55,532 bases of DNA from Frigoribacterium sp. Leaf8 (GCF_001421165.1 NZ_LMKB01000007.1:54841-110372); one strand, 5' to 3'. Positions 31,703 through 40,318 are shown, counted from the first letter of the stretch. Numbers and translations are program-made. Notes: generated from the letters alone by a model not told the origin.

Positions 31703-32863
31703 TCACCCCTGCCGTCGGCGCTCGGCGTCGCTCTCCGACAACCGCGCGACCACCTGACGGGCGATCGCCCGGCCGGCCCGGTTCGCCCCGATCGTCGAGG
31801 CCTGCGGCCCGTAGCCCGCGAAGAACAGCCGCGGGTCGAGGGTGGAGGCGCCGCCCTCGACGCTCACGCCCCCGTCGGCCGAGCGCAGTCCGAGCGGCGC
31901 CAAGTGCCGCAGCTCGGGACGGAACCCGGTCGCCCAGACGATCGCGTCCGCGTGGGCGGAGGTGCCGTCGGCCCACCGCACCCCGTCGGGTTCGACGGTC
32001 GCGAACATCGGCCGCTCGACCAGCACGCCGCGCTCGATGCCCGACACGAAGCGCCGGGTGCGGGGCACGCCCGTCCCGCTGACGATGCTCGGCAGCGCTT
32101 GCCCCGCCCGTGCCGCGCGGTCCTGCGCGGCGACCGCCGCGACGGCCGACTCGACGTCGAGCTCGCCCTGGTCGAGCCAGTCGACCGGCCGGCGGGTCAC
32201 CCACGTCGTCGAGGCCGCGACGCCGTCGAGCTCCAACACGAAACCGATCGCGCTCGTGCCGCCGCCGACGACGACGACGTCGAGCCCCTCGAGCTCGGAG
32301 GCCGCCCGGTAGTCCGAGGTGTGCAGCTGACGCCCGCGGAAGGTGTCGCGCCCGGGGTACCACGGCACGAACGGGGCGCCCCAGGTGCCGGTCGCGTTCA
32401 CGACGACCTCGGCCCGCAGAGAGCCGGACTCCGGCCCGGTCCCCGCAGCCGGAGCGACCCCCGAGGAGGCGCGCCCCGCCCACCGCACCGAGAACCCGTC
32501 CCCCAGCCCGGTCACCCCGGTCACCTCGACCGGGCGCCGCACGTCGAGCCCGAGCGCGTCCTCGTACCGCGCGTACCGGTCGGCGACGACGTCACGCGCC
32601 GGGGCCGACCGGTCGGCGTCGGCGAACCCCAGCCCCAGCTCGGCCATGCCTGGCAGGTCGTGCACCCGGTGCGCGGCACCCAGCCGCAGGCTCTCCCAGC
32701 GGTGCTGCCACGCGCCTCCGGTTCCGGGGCCCCGGTCGAGGACGACGAGATCGCGCCCCACCTCGAGTCCGAGCCGGCGCAGGTACCACGAGACCGACAA
32801 CCCGGCCTGGCCCGCACCGATCACGAGGACCCTCGTCCGCTCGCCTTCGCCCCCTGCAGTCAT
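31703..32863 (-). CDS. flavin-containing monooxygenase-like oxidoreductase (CzcO/Trk family)
   Basis: 386 aa. FAD-binding VLVIGAGQAGLSVSWYLRR at the N-terminus, NAD(P)-binding VVVVGGGTSAIGFVLEL in the middle, and ATGFRP near the C-terminus, the pattern of single-component FAD monooxygenases. Substrate unknown. ATG at 32863 preferred over 32875 because CATGAT ends 7 nt upstream, matching the leaderless layout common in this window. Convergent with the sugar operon and divergent from the DUF3073 gene. Confidence 0.8.
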   Translation of the reverse strand: MTAGGEGERTRVLVIGAGQAGLSVSWYLRRLGLEVGRDLVVLDRGPGTGGAWQHRWESLRLGAAHRVHDLPGMAELGLGFADADRSAPARDVVADRYARYEDALGLDVRRPVEVTGVTGLGDGFSVRWAGRASSGVAPAAGTGPESGSLRAEVVVNATGTWGAPFVPWYPGRDTFRGRQLHTSDYRAASELEGLDVVVVGGGTSAIGFVLELDGVAASTTWVTRRPVDWLDQGELDVESAVAAVAAQDRAARAGQALPSIVSGTGVPRTRRFVSGIERGVLVERPMFATVEPDGVRWADGTSAHADAIVWATGFRPELRHLAPLGLRSADGGVSVEGGASTLDPRLFFAGYGPQASTIGANRAGRAIARQVVARLSESDAERRRQG

Positions 32864-32870
32864 CCGGACC

Positions 32871-32876
32871 ATCATG
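32871..32876 (-). promoter_or_regulatory. possible -10 CATGAT, leaderless promoter of monooxygenase
   Basis: CATGAT ends 7 nt before the ATG at 32863. Weaker match than others in the window. Confidence 0.3.
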
Positions 32877-32910
32877 CCCGTCCGAGGCGGCAGCCGGGGC
32901 TAGGGGTACA

Positions 32911-32919
32911 TGATAAGAT
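32911..32919 (+). promoter_or_regulatory. extended -10 promoter of the DUF3073 gene
   Basis: TGATAAGAT is an extended -10 (TGn followed by TAAGAT). The transcript would carry a leader of about 80 nt to the ATG at 33004, with GAGG (part of AGAGGGGG) about 7 nt upstream of the start. Confidence 0.55.
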
Positions 32920-33003
32920 CGGTCCAGTTTTTCACCAGCATCCTGTCGGCAGTTCCCGGGTCGTCCGACACCGTTTCCGGGCCGAGTTCAGAGGGGGTCA
33001 CGC

Positions 33004-33201
33004 ATGGGGCGCGGCCGTCAAAAAGCCAAGCACACCAAGGTCGCCAGAGAGCTGAAGTACTTCAGCCCTGACACCAACTACGGTGCACTCGAAAAAGAGT
33101 TGGCGACGAAGAACGACTCCGGCGACGAATACGTCGACAAATGGGCCGACGACTTCGACGACGAATACGACACCGAGCACGACCAGAACAAGAGCGCCTG
33201 A
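33004..33201 (+). CDS. DUF3073 small protein
   Basis: 65 aa. Starts MGRGRQKAKHTKVARELKYF, the conserved basic DUF3073 opening, and ends with an acidic tail (WADDFDDEYDTEHD). The family is widespread in actinobacteria and usually sits near purM in the opposite direction, as here; its role is unknown, possibly nucleic-acid binding from the charge pattern. It has a strong extended -10 promoter. Confidence 0.9.
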   Translation: MGRGRQKAKHTKVARELKYFSPDTNYGALEKELATKNDSGDEYVDKWADDFDDEYDTEHDQNKSA

Positions 33202-33214
33202 GGCCGGCCGGCTG

Positions 33215-33601
33215 ATGACCTCTCCGTCCTCGTCCCTCGCCTGGGAGCAGGTCGTCGTCGATGCGAGCGACCCGTCCGGGCTCGCCCGTTGGTGGGCCGA
33301 CGCCCTCGGGTGGGTGTTCGTCTCGGTCGACGACGACGAGCCCGAGATCCGTCCGACGGCCGACACGCTGCCGGGGCTCCTCTTCGTGAGCGTCCCCGAG
33401 GCCAAGACGGTCAAGAACCGTCTGCACCTCGACTTCCGTCCGACGCCGGTCGACGGCCAGAGCCGCGAGGCGACGCAGGCCGACGAGGTCGCGCGGCTCG
33501 AATCGCTCGGGGCCGTCCGCGCACAGGTCGGCCAAGACGACACGGACGTGTCGTGGGTCGTCCTCGCCGACCCCGAGGGCAACGAGTTCTGCATCCTCTG
33601 A
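33215..33601 (+). CDS. VOC-fold (glyoxalase-like) protein
   Basis: 128 aa, one glyoxalase/bleomycin-resistance-like module. VVVDASDPSGLARWWADALGW at the start, KNRLHLDFRP in the middle and WVVLADPEGNEFCIL at the end, typical of the small actinobacterial glyoxalase-like group. Substrate unknown. The ATG lies 13 nt after the DUF3073 stop, so it is probably co-transcribed, and a strong terminator follows. Confidence 0.85.
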   Translation: MTSPSSSLAWEQVVVDASDPSGLARWWADALGWVFVSVDDDEPEIRPTADTLPGLLFVSVPEAKTVKNRLHLDFRPTPVDGQSREATQADEVARLESLGAVRAQVGQDDTDVSWVVLADPEGNEFCIL

Positions 33602-33620
33602 GTCCGCACCACGCACGCCA

Positions 33621-33660
33621 CACGACGACGGCCCCTCGATCTCGAGGGGCCGTCGTCGTG
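33621..33660. terminator. strong terminator hairpin
   Basis: A perfect 19-bp stem (33621-33639 with 33642-33660; core GACGGCCCCTCGA) lies 20 nt after the VOC stop, followed by TGTGTC rather than a T-run. It would also face the minus-strand gene at 33723. Confidence 0.85.
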
Positions 33661-33722
33661 TGTCACCAGCTCACCGGGTGACGGGCCGAACCGGCGACGC
33701 GGCCGCCGTCAGGAGGCGCGGC

Positions 33723-33944
33723 TCAGCCGCCGACGAGCGTCGCGACCGCGGGCAACAGCCCCACGACCAACAGCAGGATCATGCCGCCGGCCGTGAGGGC
33801 CGCGACCTTGCGCCCGCCGGTGACGGGTGACGCGGACGAACGCAGCGGCGCGGGCTGGGCGGGGACGCGGCTGACCCGGGCGCTGCGCGGAGCGGCGACC
33901 GCCGCGCGCGAGACGGTGGAGAGGGGGATGCGGGTGGTGCTCAT
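33723..33944 (-). CDS. small single-helix membrane protein
   Basis: 73 aa, not recognised. Basic, Arg/Ser/Ala-rich N-terminal 45 residues followed by one hydrophobic helix (VAALTAGGMILLLVVGLLPAVATLV) and two glycines. Supported by a good ribosome site (AAGGAG, 7 nt before the ATG) and by position as an isolated gene with a terminator beyond its stop. The stop is followed after 2 nt by CCGCGCCTCCT on the coding strand. Function unknown. Confidence 0.65.
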   Translation of the reverse strand: MSTTRIPLSTVSRAAVAAPRSARVSRVPAQPAPLRSSASPVTGGRKVAALTAGGMILLLVVGLLPAVATLVGG

Positions 33945-34054
33945 GGGTCGACTCCTTCGTCGTCCGGTCTGACGTCGTCGTCAGGACGCCCGGCAGGGGC
34001 GTGGGTTCATCGTACGTCCGCCGCCGGACGAACGCCACGCGACGTCGCCGGTGA

Positions 34055-35179
34055 TCAGCCCGCGTAGGACCCGACGAGCCGCACCGCGCCTCCGTCGACT
34101 CCCTTGGCGCCCTGTTCGAAGCCGGACAGGTCACGCGCCCGCGTCGAGACGGTGCCGACGGGCCACGTCGCGATGCCGTCGGCCTCGAGGGCCGCGGTGA
34201 CCGAGCCGGCCTGTCCGGCGGCCACGACGGCGATCATGCCGATGCCGAGGTTCCAGGTGCCCTCGCTCGACTCGAGGGTCGAGCCGGCCAGGTCGCTCAG
34301 CACCCGGAAGACGGGCAGCGGCGACCAGGTCGAACGGTCGACCTCGGTCCACGACCCGAGGGGGAGCACGCGGGCGAGGTTGGCCGCGATGCCGCCCCCG
34401 GTGACGTGGCTGAGCGAGTGGATCGCGCCGTCGAGCGAAGGGTCGTCGAGCACGCGCAGCAGGGGCGAGGTGTACAGGCGCGTCGGTTCGAGCAGTGCCT
34501 CGCCGACGGTGCCCGAGAACTCGGGCAGGGTGTCGTCGTAGCCGAGGTCGCGTGAGGCCAGGATGTGGCGCACGAGCGAGAAGCCGTTCGAGTGGACGCC
34601 CGACGAGGCGAGGGCGAGCACGACGTCGCCGTCGCCGACGAGGTGCGGGCCGAGCTGGCGCCCCGACTCGACCGCACCCACCGCGGCGCCGGCCACGTCG
34701 TAGTCGTCGGGCCCGAGCAGGCCGGGGTGCTCCGCCGTCTCGCCGCCGACGAGGGCGGTCCCCGTCGCGCTGCAGGCGCGGGCGATGCCCTCGACGATCG
34801 AGGCGATGCGGGTCGGCACCACGCGGCCGCAGGCGATGTAGTCGGTCATGATCAGCGGCCGGGCGCCGACGACGACGATGTCGTCGACGACCATGCCCAC
34901 GAGGTCCTGCCCGATCGTGTCGTGCTTGTCGAGCGCCTGGGCGATGGCGACCTTCGTGCCGACGCCGTCGGTCGACGTCGCGAGCAACGGCTTGTCGAAG
35001 TCCTTGAGGAACGACACGTCGAACAGCCCGGCGAACCCGCCCACGCCACCGACGACACCGGGGCCGTGCGTGGCGCCGACGGCCGCCTTCATCAGCTCGA
35101 CCGCCCGGTCGCCGGCGGCCGTGTCGACCCCCGCTGCGGCGTAGGAGGCGCTGGTCGAGTGGGCAGAGGAGGTCGCCAT
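34055..35179 (-). CDS. purM: phosphoribosylformylglycinamidine cyclo-ligase (AIR synthetase)
   Basis: 374 aa. It closes FGAM to AIR with ATP, step 5 of purine synthesis. Conserved DGVGTK, VNDIVV-type segment (VVDDIVVVGARPL, with Asp in place of the usual Asn), GGETAEHPGLL, and SSGVHSNGFSLVR are all present, as is HVTGGGIAANLARVLP. Cytoplasmic. It is divergent from purF with only 71 bp between, whereas in many actinobacteria purF and purM run in tandem. The MATSSAHSTS lead is unconserved. The convergent relation to DUF3073 is kept. Confidence 0.95.
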   Translation of the reverse strand: MATSSAHSTSASYAAAGVDTAAGDRAVELMKAAVGATHGPGVVGGVGGFAGLFDVSFLKDFDKPLLATSTDGVGTKVAIAQALDKHDTIGQDLVGMVVDDIVVVGARPLIMTDYIACGRVVPTRIASIVEGIARACSATGTALVGGETAEHPGLLGPDDYDVAGAAVGAVESGRQLGPHLVGDGDVVLALASSGVHSNGFSLVRHILASRDLGYDDTLPEFSGTVGEALLEPTRLYTSPLLRVLDDPSLDGAIHSLSHVTGGGIAANLARVLPLGSWTEVDRSTWSPLPVFRVLSDLAGSTLESSEGTWNLGIGMIAVVAAGQAGSVTAALEADGIATWPVGTVSTRARDLSGFEQGAKGVDGGAVRLVGSYAG

Positions 35180-35250
35180 TCGTTCATCCGTTCGGTGTCG
35201 CTCTAGACTGTCGCGGTAACCCCAACTCTACGGTCTGGAGCCAGATCCGC
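35180..35250. promoter_or_regulatory. 71-bp divergent promoter region of purM and purF
   Basis: Forward -10 candidates are TAGACT (35203-35208) or TACGGT near 35229. TCTAGA at its centre could serve the purM direction. No clear operator palindrome. A GGAG lies about 10 nt before the purF ATG. Confidence 0.4.
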
Positions 35251-36711
35251 ATGTGCGGCATCGTCGGTCTCGTCGCGCACGAGCCAGCAAATCAACTCGT
35301 CTACGACTCGCTCCTCCTGTTGCAGCACCGGGGGCAGGACAGCACCGGCATCGCGACCGCCGAGGGCGGCATCTTCCACGTGCACAAGACCAAGGGTCAG
35401 GTGCGCGAGGGCTTCCGCACCCGCGACATGCGCGCCCTGCTCGGCAACATGGGCCTCGGTCACGTGCGGTACGCCACCAAGGGCGCGGCCAGCAACGAGC
35501 AAGAGGCGCAGCCGTTCTACGTGAACGCGCCCTACGGCATCGTGCTGATCCACAACGGCAACCTGACGAACACGCGCGAGCTCACCAGCGAGCTCTTCCA
35601 CGTCGACCGCCGCCACCTCAACACGAACAGCGACACCGAACTCCTGGTCAACGTGCTGGCGCACGAGCTGCAAGAGCAGGTCAACGGCAGCGAGCTCGAC
35701 CCCGAGCAGATCTTCGCCGCGGTCTCCCGCGTGCACGACCGGGTGCAGGGCTCCTACGCGGCGATCGCGATGATCGCGGGCCACGGTCTGCTGGCCTTCC
35801 GCGACCCCTTCGGCATCCGCCCGCTGGTCCTGGGCCGCCGTCTCGCCGCCGACGGCGTCCGCGAAGAGTGGATCACCGCCTCCGAGTCGCTCGTCCTCGA
35901 GTCCGGCGGCTACGAGATCGTCCGCGACGTCGCCCCCGGCGAGGCCGTCTTCATCTCGCTCGACGGCCAGATGGTGTCGAAGCAGTGCCACGCCAGCCCG
36001 CGCCTCATCCCCTGCTCGTTCGAGTACGTCTACCTGGCCCGCCCCGACTCGATCATGAACGGCATCTCGGTCTACGACGCCCGCCTGCGCCTCGGCAACC
36101 GGTTGGCCGACACGATCGCCGCGCACTCGCCGATCGGCGACATCGACGTGGTCATGCCGATCCCCGACTCGTCACGCCCCGCGGCCATGCAGGTCGCCCA
36201 GAAGCTCGGCATCGAGTACCGCGAGGGCTTCTACAAGAACCGTTACGTGGGCCGCACCTTCATCATGCCGGGGCAGGCCGAGCGCAAGCGGTCGGTGCGC
36301 CAGAAGCTCAACGCGATGTCGAGCGAGTTCAAGGGCAAGAACATCCTGATCGTCGACGACTCGATCGTCCGCGGGACGACCTCGCGCGAGATCGTCGAGA
36401 TGGCCCGCGCCGCCGGAGCGAACAAGGTGACGTTCACCTCGGCCGCTCCCCCGGTCCGGTTCCCCCACGTCTACGGCATCAACATGCCGTCGCGGCACGA
36501 GCTGGTCGCCCACGACCGCAAGATCCCCGAGATCGCCCGCGAACTGGGTGCCGACCACCTCATCTACCAAGAGGTCGCCGACATGCAGGCGGCCATCACC
36601 GAGGGCAGCGACGTCACCGAGCTCGAGATGAGCTGCTTCACGGGCGAGTACGTCACCGGCACCGTCAGCCCCGAGTACCTCGCCTGGGTCGAGGCCAACC
36701 AGCTCAGCTGA
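35251..36711 (+). CDS. purF: amidophosphoribosyltransferase
   Basis: 486 aa. First committed step of purine synthesis: PRPP plus glutamine to phosphoribosylamine. Starts MCGIVGLV, so the catalytic Cys2 needs only Met removal and there is no propeptide. Glutaminase part: LLQHRGQDSTGI, HVRYATKG, HNGNLTN. PRPP loop: ILIVDDSIVRGTT. Ends with EMSCFTGEYVTG. Directly divergent from purM. Cytoplasmic homotetramer by family. Confidence 0.96.
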   Translation: MCGIVGLVAHEPANQLVYDSLLLLQHRGQDSTGIATAEGGIFHVHKTKGQVREGFRTRDMRALLGNMGLGHVRYATKGAASNEQEAQPFYVNAPYGIVLIHNGNLTNTRELTSELFHVDRRHLNTNSDTELLVNVLAHELQEQVNGSELDPEQIFAAVSRVHDRVQGSYAAIAMIAGHGLLAFRDPFGIRPLVLGRRLAADGVREEWITASESLVLESGGYEIVRDVAPGEAVFISLDGQMVSKQCHASPRLIPCSFEYVYLARPDSIMNGISVYDARLRLGNRLADTIAAHSPIGDIDVVMPIPDSSRPAAMQVAQKLGIEYREGFYKNRYVGRTFIMPGQAERKRSVRQKLNAMSSEFKGKNILIVDDSIVRGTTSREIVEMARAAGANKVTFTSAAPPVRFPHVYGINMPSRHELVAHDRKIPEIARELGADHLIYQEVADMQAAITEGSDVTELEMSCFTGEYVTGTVSPEYLAWVEANQLS

Positions 36712-36787
36712 GTCGCGCCGCCGTCGCCACCCGCACCTCGCCCCTGCTTCCACCCGCCGGGGGAGGTGCGGTGTCGGCAGGCGTCCC

Positions 36788-36793
36788 TAGGCT
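36788..36793 (+). promoter_or_regulatory. -10 hexamer TAGGCT, leaderless promoter
   Basis: TAGGCT ends 7 nt before the ATG at 36801. Although purF ends only 89 bp upstream, this gives the ABC pair its own start. Confidence 0.5.
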
Positions 36794-36800
36794 GGGGGCC

Positions 36801-37601
36801 ATGAGCGACGTCGGCATGCCCCGCCCCGAACCGACCGCGACGCCCCCGGCGTCCGCCCTGCAGATCACCGGTCTGCGCAAGGCGTTCGGCGACAAGGTCG
36901 CCGTCGACGGAATCGACCTGACCGTGCCGACGGGCTCGTTCTTCGGCCTCGTCGGCCCGAACGGCGCCGGCAAGACGACCACGCTCTCGATGGCGACCGG
37001 TCTGCTGCGTCCCGACTCGGGCAGCATCGCCGTGCTGGGCGTCGACGTCTGGTCCGACCCGACGCACGCCAAGTCGCTCGTGGGCGTGCTGAGCGACGGC
37101 ATCTCGCTGTTCGACCGCCTCACCGGCGAGCAGCTCGTCACGTACCACGGCCTGCTCAACGGCATGAGCCGCGAGACGACGGCCCAGCGGGTCGGCGACC
37201 TGCTCGACCTGCTCGACCTGCGCTCCGCCGGCGGCACGCTCGTCGTCGACTACTCCGCGGGCATGACCAAGAAGGTGGCGCTCGCCTGCGCGCTCGTCCA
37301 TGCCCCGCGCCTCCTCGTCCTCGACGAGCCGTTCGAGTCGGTCGACCCGATCTCGGCCGCGAACATCCGCGACATCCTGCACGGTTACACGCAGAACGGC
37401 GGCACGGTCATCGTGTCGAGCCACTCGATGGACCTCGTCCAGCGCATGTGCGACCACGTCGCCGTCATCGCGGCCGGGCGCGTGCTCGCGGCCGGCACGA
37501 CCGACGACGTGCGCGCCGGCTCCACCCTCGAGGACCGCTTCGTCGAACTCGTCGGCGGCCGTCAGCACAACGAGGGGCCGTCGTGGTTGCGCACCTCCTG
37601 A
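36801..37601 (+). CDS. ABC exporter ATP-binding protein
   Basis: 266 aa. Walker A GPNGAGKTT near residue 53, signature loop VDYSAGMTKKVALACAL (YSAGM in place of LSGGQ, common in this subfamily), Walker B LLVLDEPFESVD and switch His in VSSHSMD. It powers the membrane partner encoded by the next gene, whose start overlaps this stop by 19 nt. Substrate unknown; the pair resembles ABC-2-type exporters such as EcsAB. Confidence 0.88.
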   Translation: MSDVGMPRPEPTATPPASALQITGLRKAFGDKVAVDGIDLTVPTGSFFGLVGPNGAGKTTTLSMATGLLRPDSGSIAVLGVDVWSDPTHAKSLVGVLSDGISLFDRLTGEQLVTYHGLLNGMSRETTAQRVGDLLDLLDLRSAGGTLVVDYSAGMTKKVALACALVHAPRLLVLDEPFESVDPISAANIRDILHGYTQNGGTVIVSSHSMDLVQRMCDHVAVIAAGRVLAAGTTDDVRAGSTLEDRFVELVGGRQHNEGPSWLRTS

Positions 37602-39157
37602 GCCTGCGCTGGCGGGTGCTGCTGAACGGCTTCAAGCGCAGCACCTGGCAGATCGTCGCGGCCGTCATCGGCGGGCTCTACGGCCTCGGCGTGCTCGCCG
37701 CCGTCGTGGTCGGCCTGGTCGCACTCTCGTTCGCGCCCGAACGCTGGGCCTGGACGGCCGGCGTGCTCGGCGGTTCCCTCGCCGTCGTCGGCTGGATCGT
37801 CGTGCCCTTCGTCGCCCGGGGCTACGACCAGACCCTCAGCGTCTCGAAGCTGCGCCCGTTCCCCCTGCCCGCCGACAGGCTCCTCGTCGCCCTGTTCGTC
37901 ACCGGGCTGCTGGGCATCCCGGGCATCGTCACGCTCGTCGCCGCCCTCGCGACGACCTTCAGTTGGCTGCACCACCCTCTCTCGGCCGTCCTCGCGCCGT
38001 TCTGCGGGGTGCTCGGCGTCTTCGTCTGCGTCGCGGCGTCCCGCGCGGTCGAGACCGCCACCAGCGCGCTGGGTGCCAAACGTCGCTACCGCGAGCTGAT
38101 GAGCGTCGCGATCTTCGTGCCCCTCATCCTGGCCGGGCCGCTGATCGGCCTGGTCGGCCAGGGGCTCAGTTCCGTCGGCGACGACCTGCCCCGTGTCGCC
38201 CACGCCCTGTCGTGGAGCCCGCTCGGCGCCGCCTGGTCGATCCCCGGCGACGTCGCCCTCGGCCGACCGGGCGAGGCAGCCCTCAAGGCCCTCATCGCCC
38301 TGGTCACCCTGGGGGTGCTCCTCCTGCTCTGGCGACGCGGACTGGCGACGGCGCTCGTGGCTCCCCCCGCCGTCACGGCCACCGCGGCGTCCAAGGGCCT
38401 CGGGCCCTTCGCCCGCTTCCCCGCGACGCCGACCGGTGCGGTCGCCGCCCGGACGGCCGTCTACTGGTTGCGCGACCCGCGGTACGGCGGGTCGCTGATC
38501 GTCGTCCCGCTGATGCCGGTCCTGGCGATCTTCCTGTCGTTCTCCCTCGAGACGACCTGGCCGCTGTACGCCATCGGCCCGGCCGTGGCCGCGCTCCTCG
38601 CCATCACGCTGGCCGCCGACGTCTCGTACGACGGCACGGCCTTCGCCGCACACCTGTCGACCGGCTTGGCGGGTGCGGCCGACCGCGCAGGTCGCGTCCT
38701 CACGCTCTCGCTGTTCGCGGTGCCCTCCGTCGTGCTCGCCACGCTCGTCCCTCTGGCGGTGGTGGGCCGATTCGACGTGGCCCCGGCCCTGCTCGGCATC
38801 GGCCTGGGGCTGCTGCTCACCGGGTTCGGCGTGTCGAGCGTGGCCTCGGCGCTGTACCTGATGCCCGTCCCGGCGGCGGGCGAGAGCCCCTTCAAGTCAC
38901 CGCCCGGGGCCAACGTCACCTCGACCCTCGGGCTCTACGCCTCGTGGGCGATCGTCTTCGTGCTGTCGCTGCCCGAGCTCGTGCTCGGAGTCGTGGCGCT
39001 GGTCCAGGGGTCGGTGCTCCTCGGGCTGGTGACGCTCGTCGTCGGCGTCGTCCTCGGTCTCGTCCTGGCGATCGTCGGCATCCGGCGCGGCGGACGCCTT
39101 CTCGACGCCCGCGGCCCCGAACTGCTCACCAGGTTGCGGCGGGCTCGCGGGGCCTGA
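37583..39157 (+). CDS. ABC exporter membrane subunit
   Basis: 524 aa with about 12 hydrophobic segments in two groups of six. It starts inside the end of the ATPase gene (GTG at 37583, giving MVAHLLSLRWRVLLNGF), so the two are translationally coupled. ABC-2/EcsB-like layout; no periplasmic binding protein or enzyme next to it hints at a substrate. The stop is followed by the 20-bp repeat block at 39190. Confidence 0.8.
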   Translation: MVAHLLSLRWRVLLNGFKRSTWQIVAAVIGGLYGLGVLAAVVVGLVALSFAPERWAWTAGVLGGSLAVVGWIVVPFVARGYDQTLSVSKLRPFPLPADRLLVALFVTGLLGIPGIVTLVAALATTFSWLHHPLSAVLAPFCGVLGVFVCVAASRAVETATSALGAKRRYRELMSVAIFVPLILAGPLIGLVGQGLSSVGDDLPRVAHALSWSPLGAAWSIPGDVALGRPGEAALKALIALVTLGVLLLLWRRGLATALVAPPAVTATAASKGLGPFARFPATPTGAVAARTAVYWLRDPRYGGSLIVVPLMPVLAIFLSFSLETTWPLYAIGPAVAALLAITLAADVSYDGTAFAAHLSTGLAGAADRAGRVLTLSLFAVPSVVLATLVPLAVVGRFDVAPALLGIGLGLLLTGFGVSSVASALYLMPVPAAGESPFKSPPGANVTSTLGLYASWAIVFVLSLPELVLGVVALVQGSVLLGLVTLVVGVVLGLVLAIVGIRRGGRLLDARGPELLTRLRRARGA

Positions 39158-39189
39158 CCCGGGCCGTCAGCCGCGCACGCGGCAGGTAG

Positions 39190-39305
39190 GCGAGGCCTGG
39201 CGCGGCTCGGTGAGGCCTGGCTCGGCTCGGTGAGGCCTGGCGCGGCTCGGTGAGGCCTGGCTCGGATCGGCTCGGCGAGGCCTGCCTCGGCTCGGCTCGG
39301 CGAGG
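39190..39305. repeat. tandem 20-bp repeats, five copies
   Basis: Units of GTGAGGCCTGGCTCGGCTCG and single-base variants: three of 20 bp then two of 25 bp, the last two carrying an extra CTCGG-type insert. The block fills the gap between two convergent stops (39157 and 39306). No gene inside. Confidence 0.88.
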
Positions 39306-39719
39306 TCAGTCGCGGCCGTGTTCGCCGTCGGTGACCTGGCGGGGCGCCGTGTCGACCTCGTCGTCGATCGGCATCTCGAGCCGTTCGCGTTCGACCTGGA
39401 CCCGCTTCGCCCCACGGCTGGTCACCTGCTCGGCGACGATGGCCACGACGCAACCGACGGCCCCGCCGATGGTGAGCCCCCAGAGCGAGATGTACCCGTA
39501 GGTCTGCGCGACGCCCTCGCCCGAGTCGAACGGGAAGAGCGAGGTGACGATCAGCGACACGACCACGCCGAGCGCCGCACCCATGATCAAGAACACGGGC
39601 ACCTTGGGTGCCCGACGCACGGTGACCTCGTCGCGTTCGACGATCGACTCGGCTGCGCGATCGGCGGAGGGCTCGACGACGGGCTCGGGTCGCTGCTGGT
39701 CGTCGGGTGCGTTCGTCAC
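39306..39719 (-). CDS. small two-helix membrane protein
   Basis: 137 aa. Acidic N-terminus of about 40 residues, two hydrophobic helices (PVFLIMGAALGVVVSLIVTSLF and the segment SLWGLTIGGAVGCVVAIVAEQ), and a charged C-terminus. Conserved-looking in layout to actinobacterial proteins encoded beside the SCP-ortholog gene, but I cannot name a function. GTG start at 39719; an upstream extension would run into unconserved sequence. Convergent with the ABC exporter gene across the repeat block. Confidence 0.7.
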   Translation of the reverse strand: MTNAPDDQQRPEPVVEPSADRAAESIVERDEVTVRRAPKVPVFLIMGAALGVVVSLIVTSLFPFDSGEGVAQTYGYISLWGLTIGGAVGCVVAIVAEQVTSRGAKRVQVERERLEMPIDDEVDTAPRQVTDGEHGRD

Positions 39720-39825
39720 CCGCCCATCATCCCAGAGGAGGCCGACCACCGCCGCCGCCCCTCTCGACGTCGAGCAGGGCCCTGGAAGAGCGACCACGGC
39801 GGAGGCACCGCCGAGGAGGCGCGGG

Positions 39826-40206
39826 TCAGCCCCGCTGCCAGGCGATCGGCACGTAGCCGGTCAGGTCCGCCCTGCTGCCGGAGGCCGACACGAGGGCCCC
39901 GGCCCGCGCCTCCTGCCAGCTGAGATCGCCGGTGGCGAGTCGCACGAAGGTGGCGGCGTCGGTCTCGACGACGTTCGGCGGCGTGCCTCGCGTATGACTG
40001 AGTCCTTCGCGGAACTGCACCGCGCCGAACGGTGGGACGCGCACCTCGACCGTCGCGCCGGGTTCGCCGTCGGCGAGCACCTGCAGCAACCAACGGACGG
40101 CCATGGCGGTCACCGGCCGTGGCGCGGTCTCGCCGGCGGCGAGCGCCGCCCGCACCTCGCCCACCGCGGCCGATCCCGCCGCGTCCTCGATCCGTGCCCT
40201 GGCCAT
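39826..40206 (-). CDS. bacterial SCP-ortholog (sterol carrier-like) protein
   Basis: 126 aa. Matches the actinobacterial SCP_3 family in length and in TAMAVRWLLQVLADGEPGATVE, VRVPPFGAVQ, and RGTPPNVVETDAATFVRLA. These proteins are encoded near purine genes in many actinobacteria (Rv0807 beside purF in M. tuberculosis); the ligand is unknown. Here it is next to purD in the opposite direction. The stop is followed after 2 nt by CCGCGCCTCCT on the coding strand. Confidence 0.8.
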   Translation of the reverse strand: MARARIEDAAGSAAVGEVRAALAAGETAPRPVTAMAVRWLLQVLADGEPGATVEVRVPPFGAVQFREGLSHTRGTPPNVVETDAATFVRLATGDLSWQEARAGALVSASGSRADLTGYVPIAWQRG

Positions 40207-40239
40207 GCGCCCACGCTACCCGCGCCTCCTCGTCTCGCC

Positions 40240-40318
40240 CCGCTCCGGCCCATCCGCCCCGGCCCGGCCCGGCCCGCCCGCGCCGGCCCGGCCCGTCCGC
40301 CCCGGCCCGGCCCGGGCG
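40240..40318. repeat. G/C-only low-complexity repeat upstream of purD
   Basis: Repeats of CCCGGCC and TCCGCCCCGGCCCGG fill the gap with almost no A or T. Lies between the SCP-ortholog start and the purD promoter. Confidence 0.65.

Noticed and set aside
39190-39305. CRISPR array
   Set aside because: Units are contiguous 20-25 bp repeats without unique spacers, and no cas gene is in the window.
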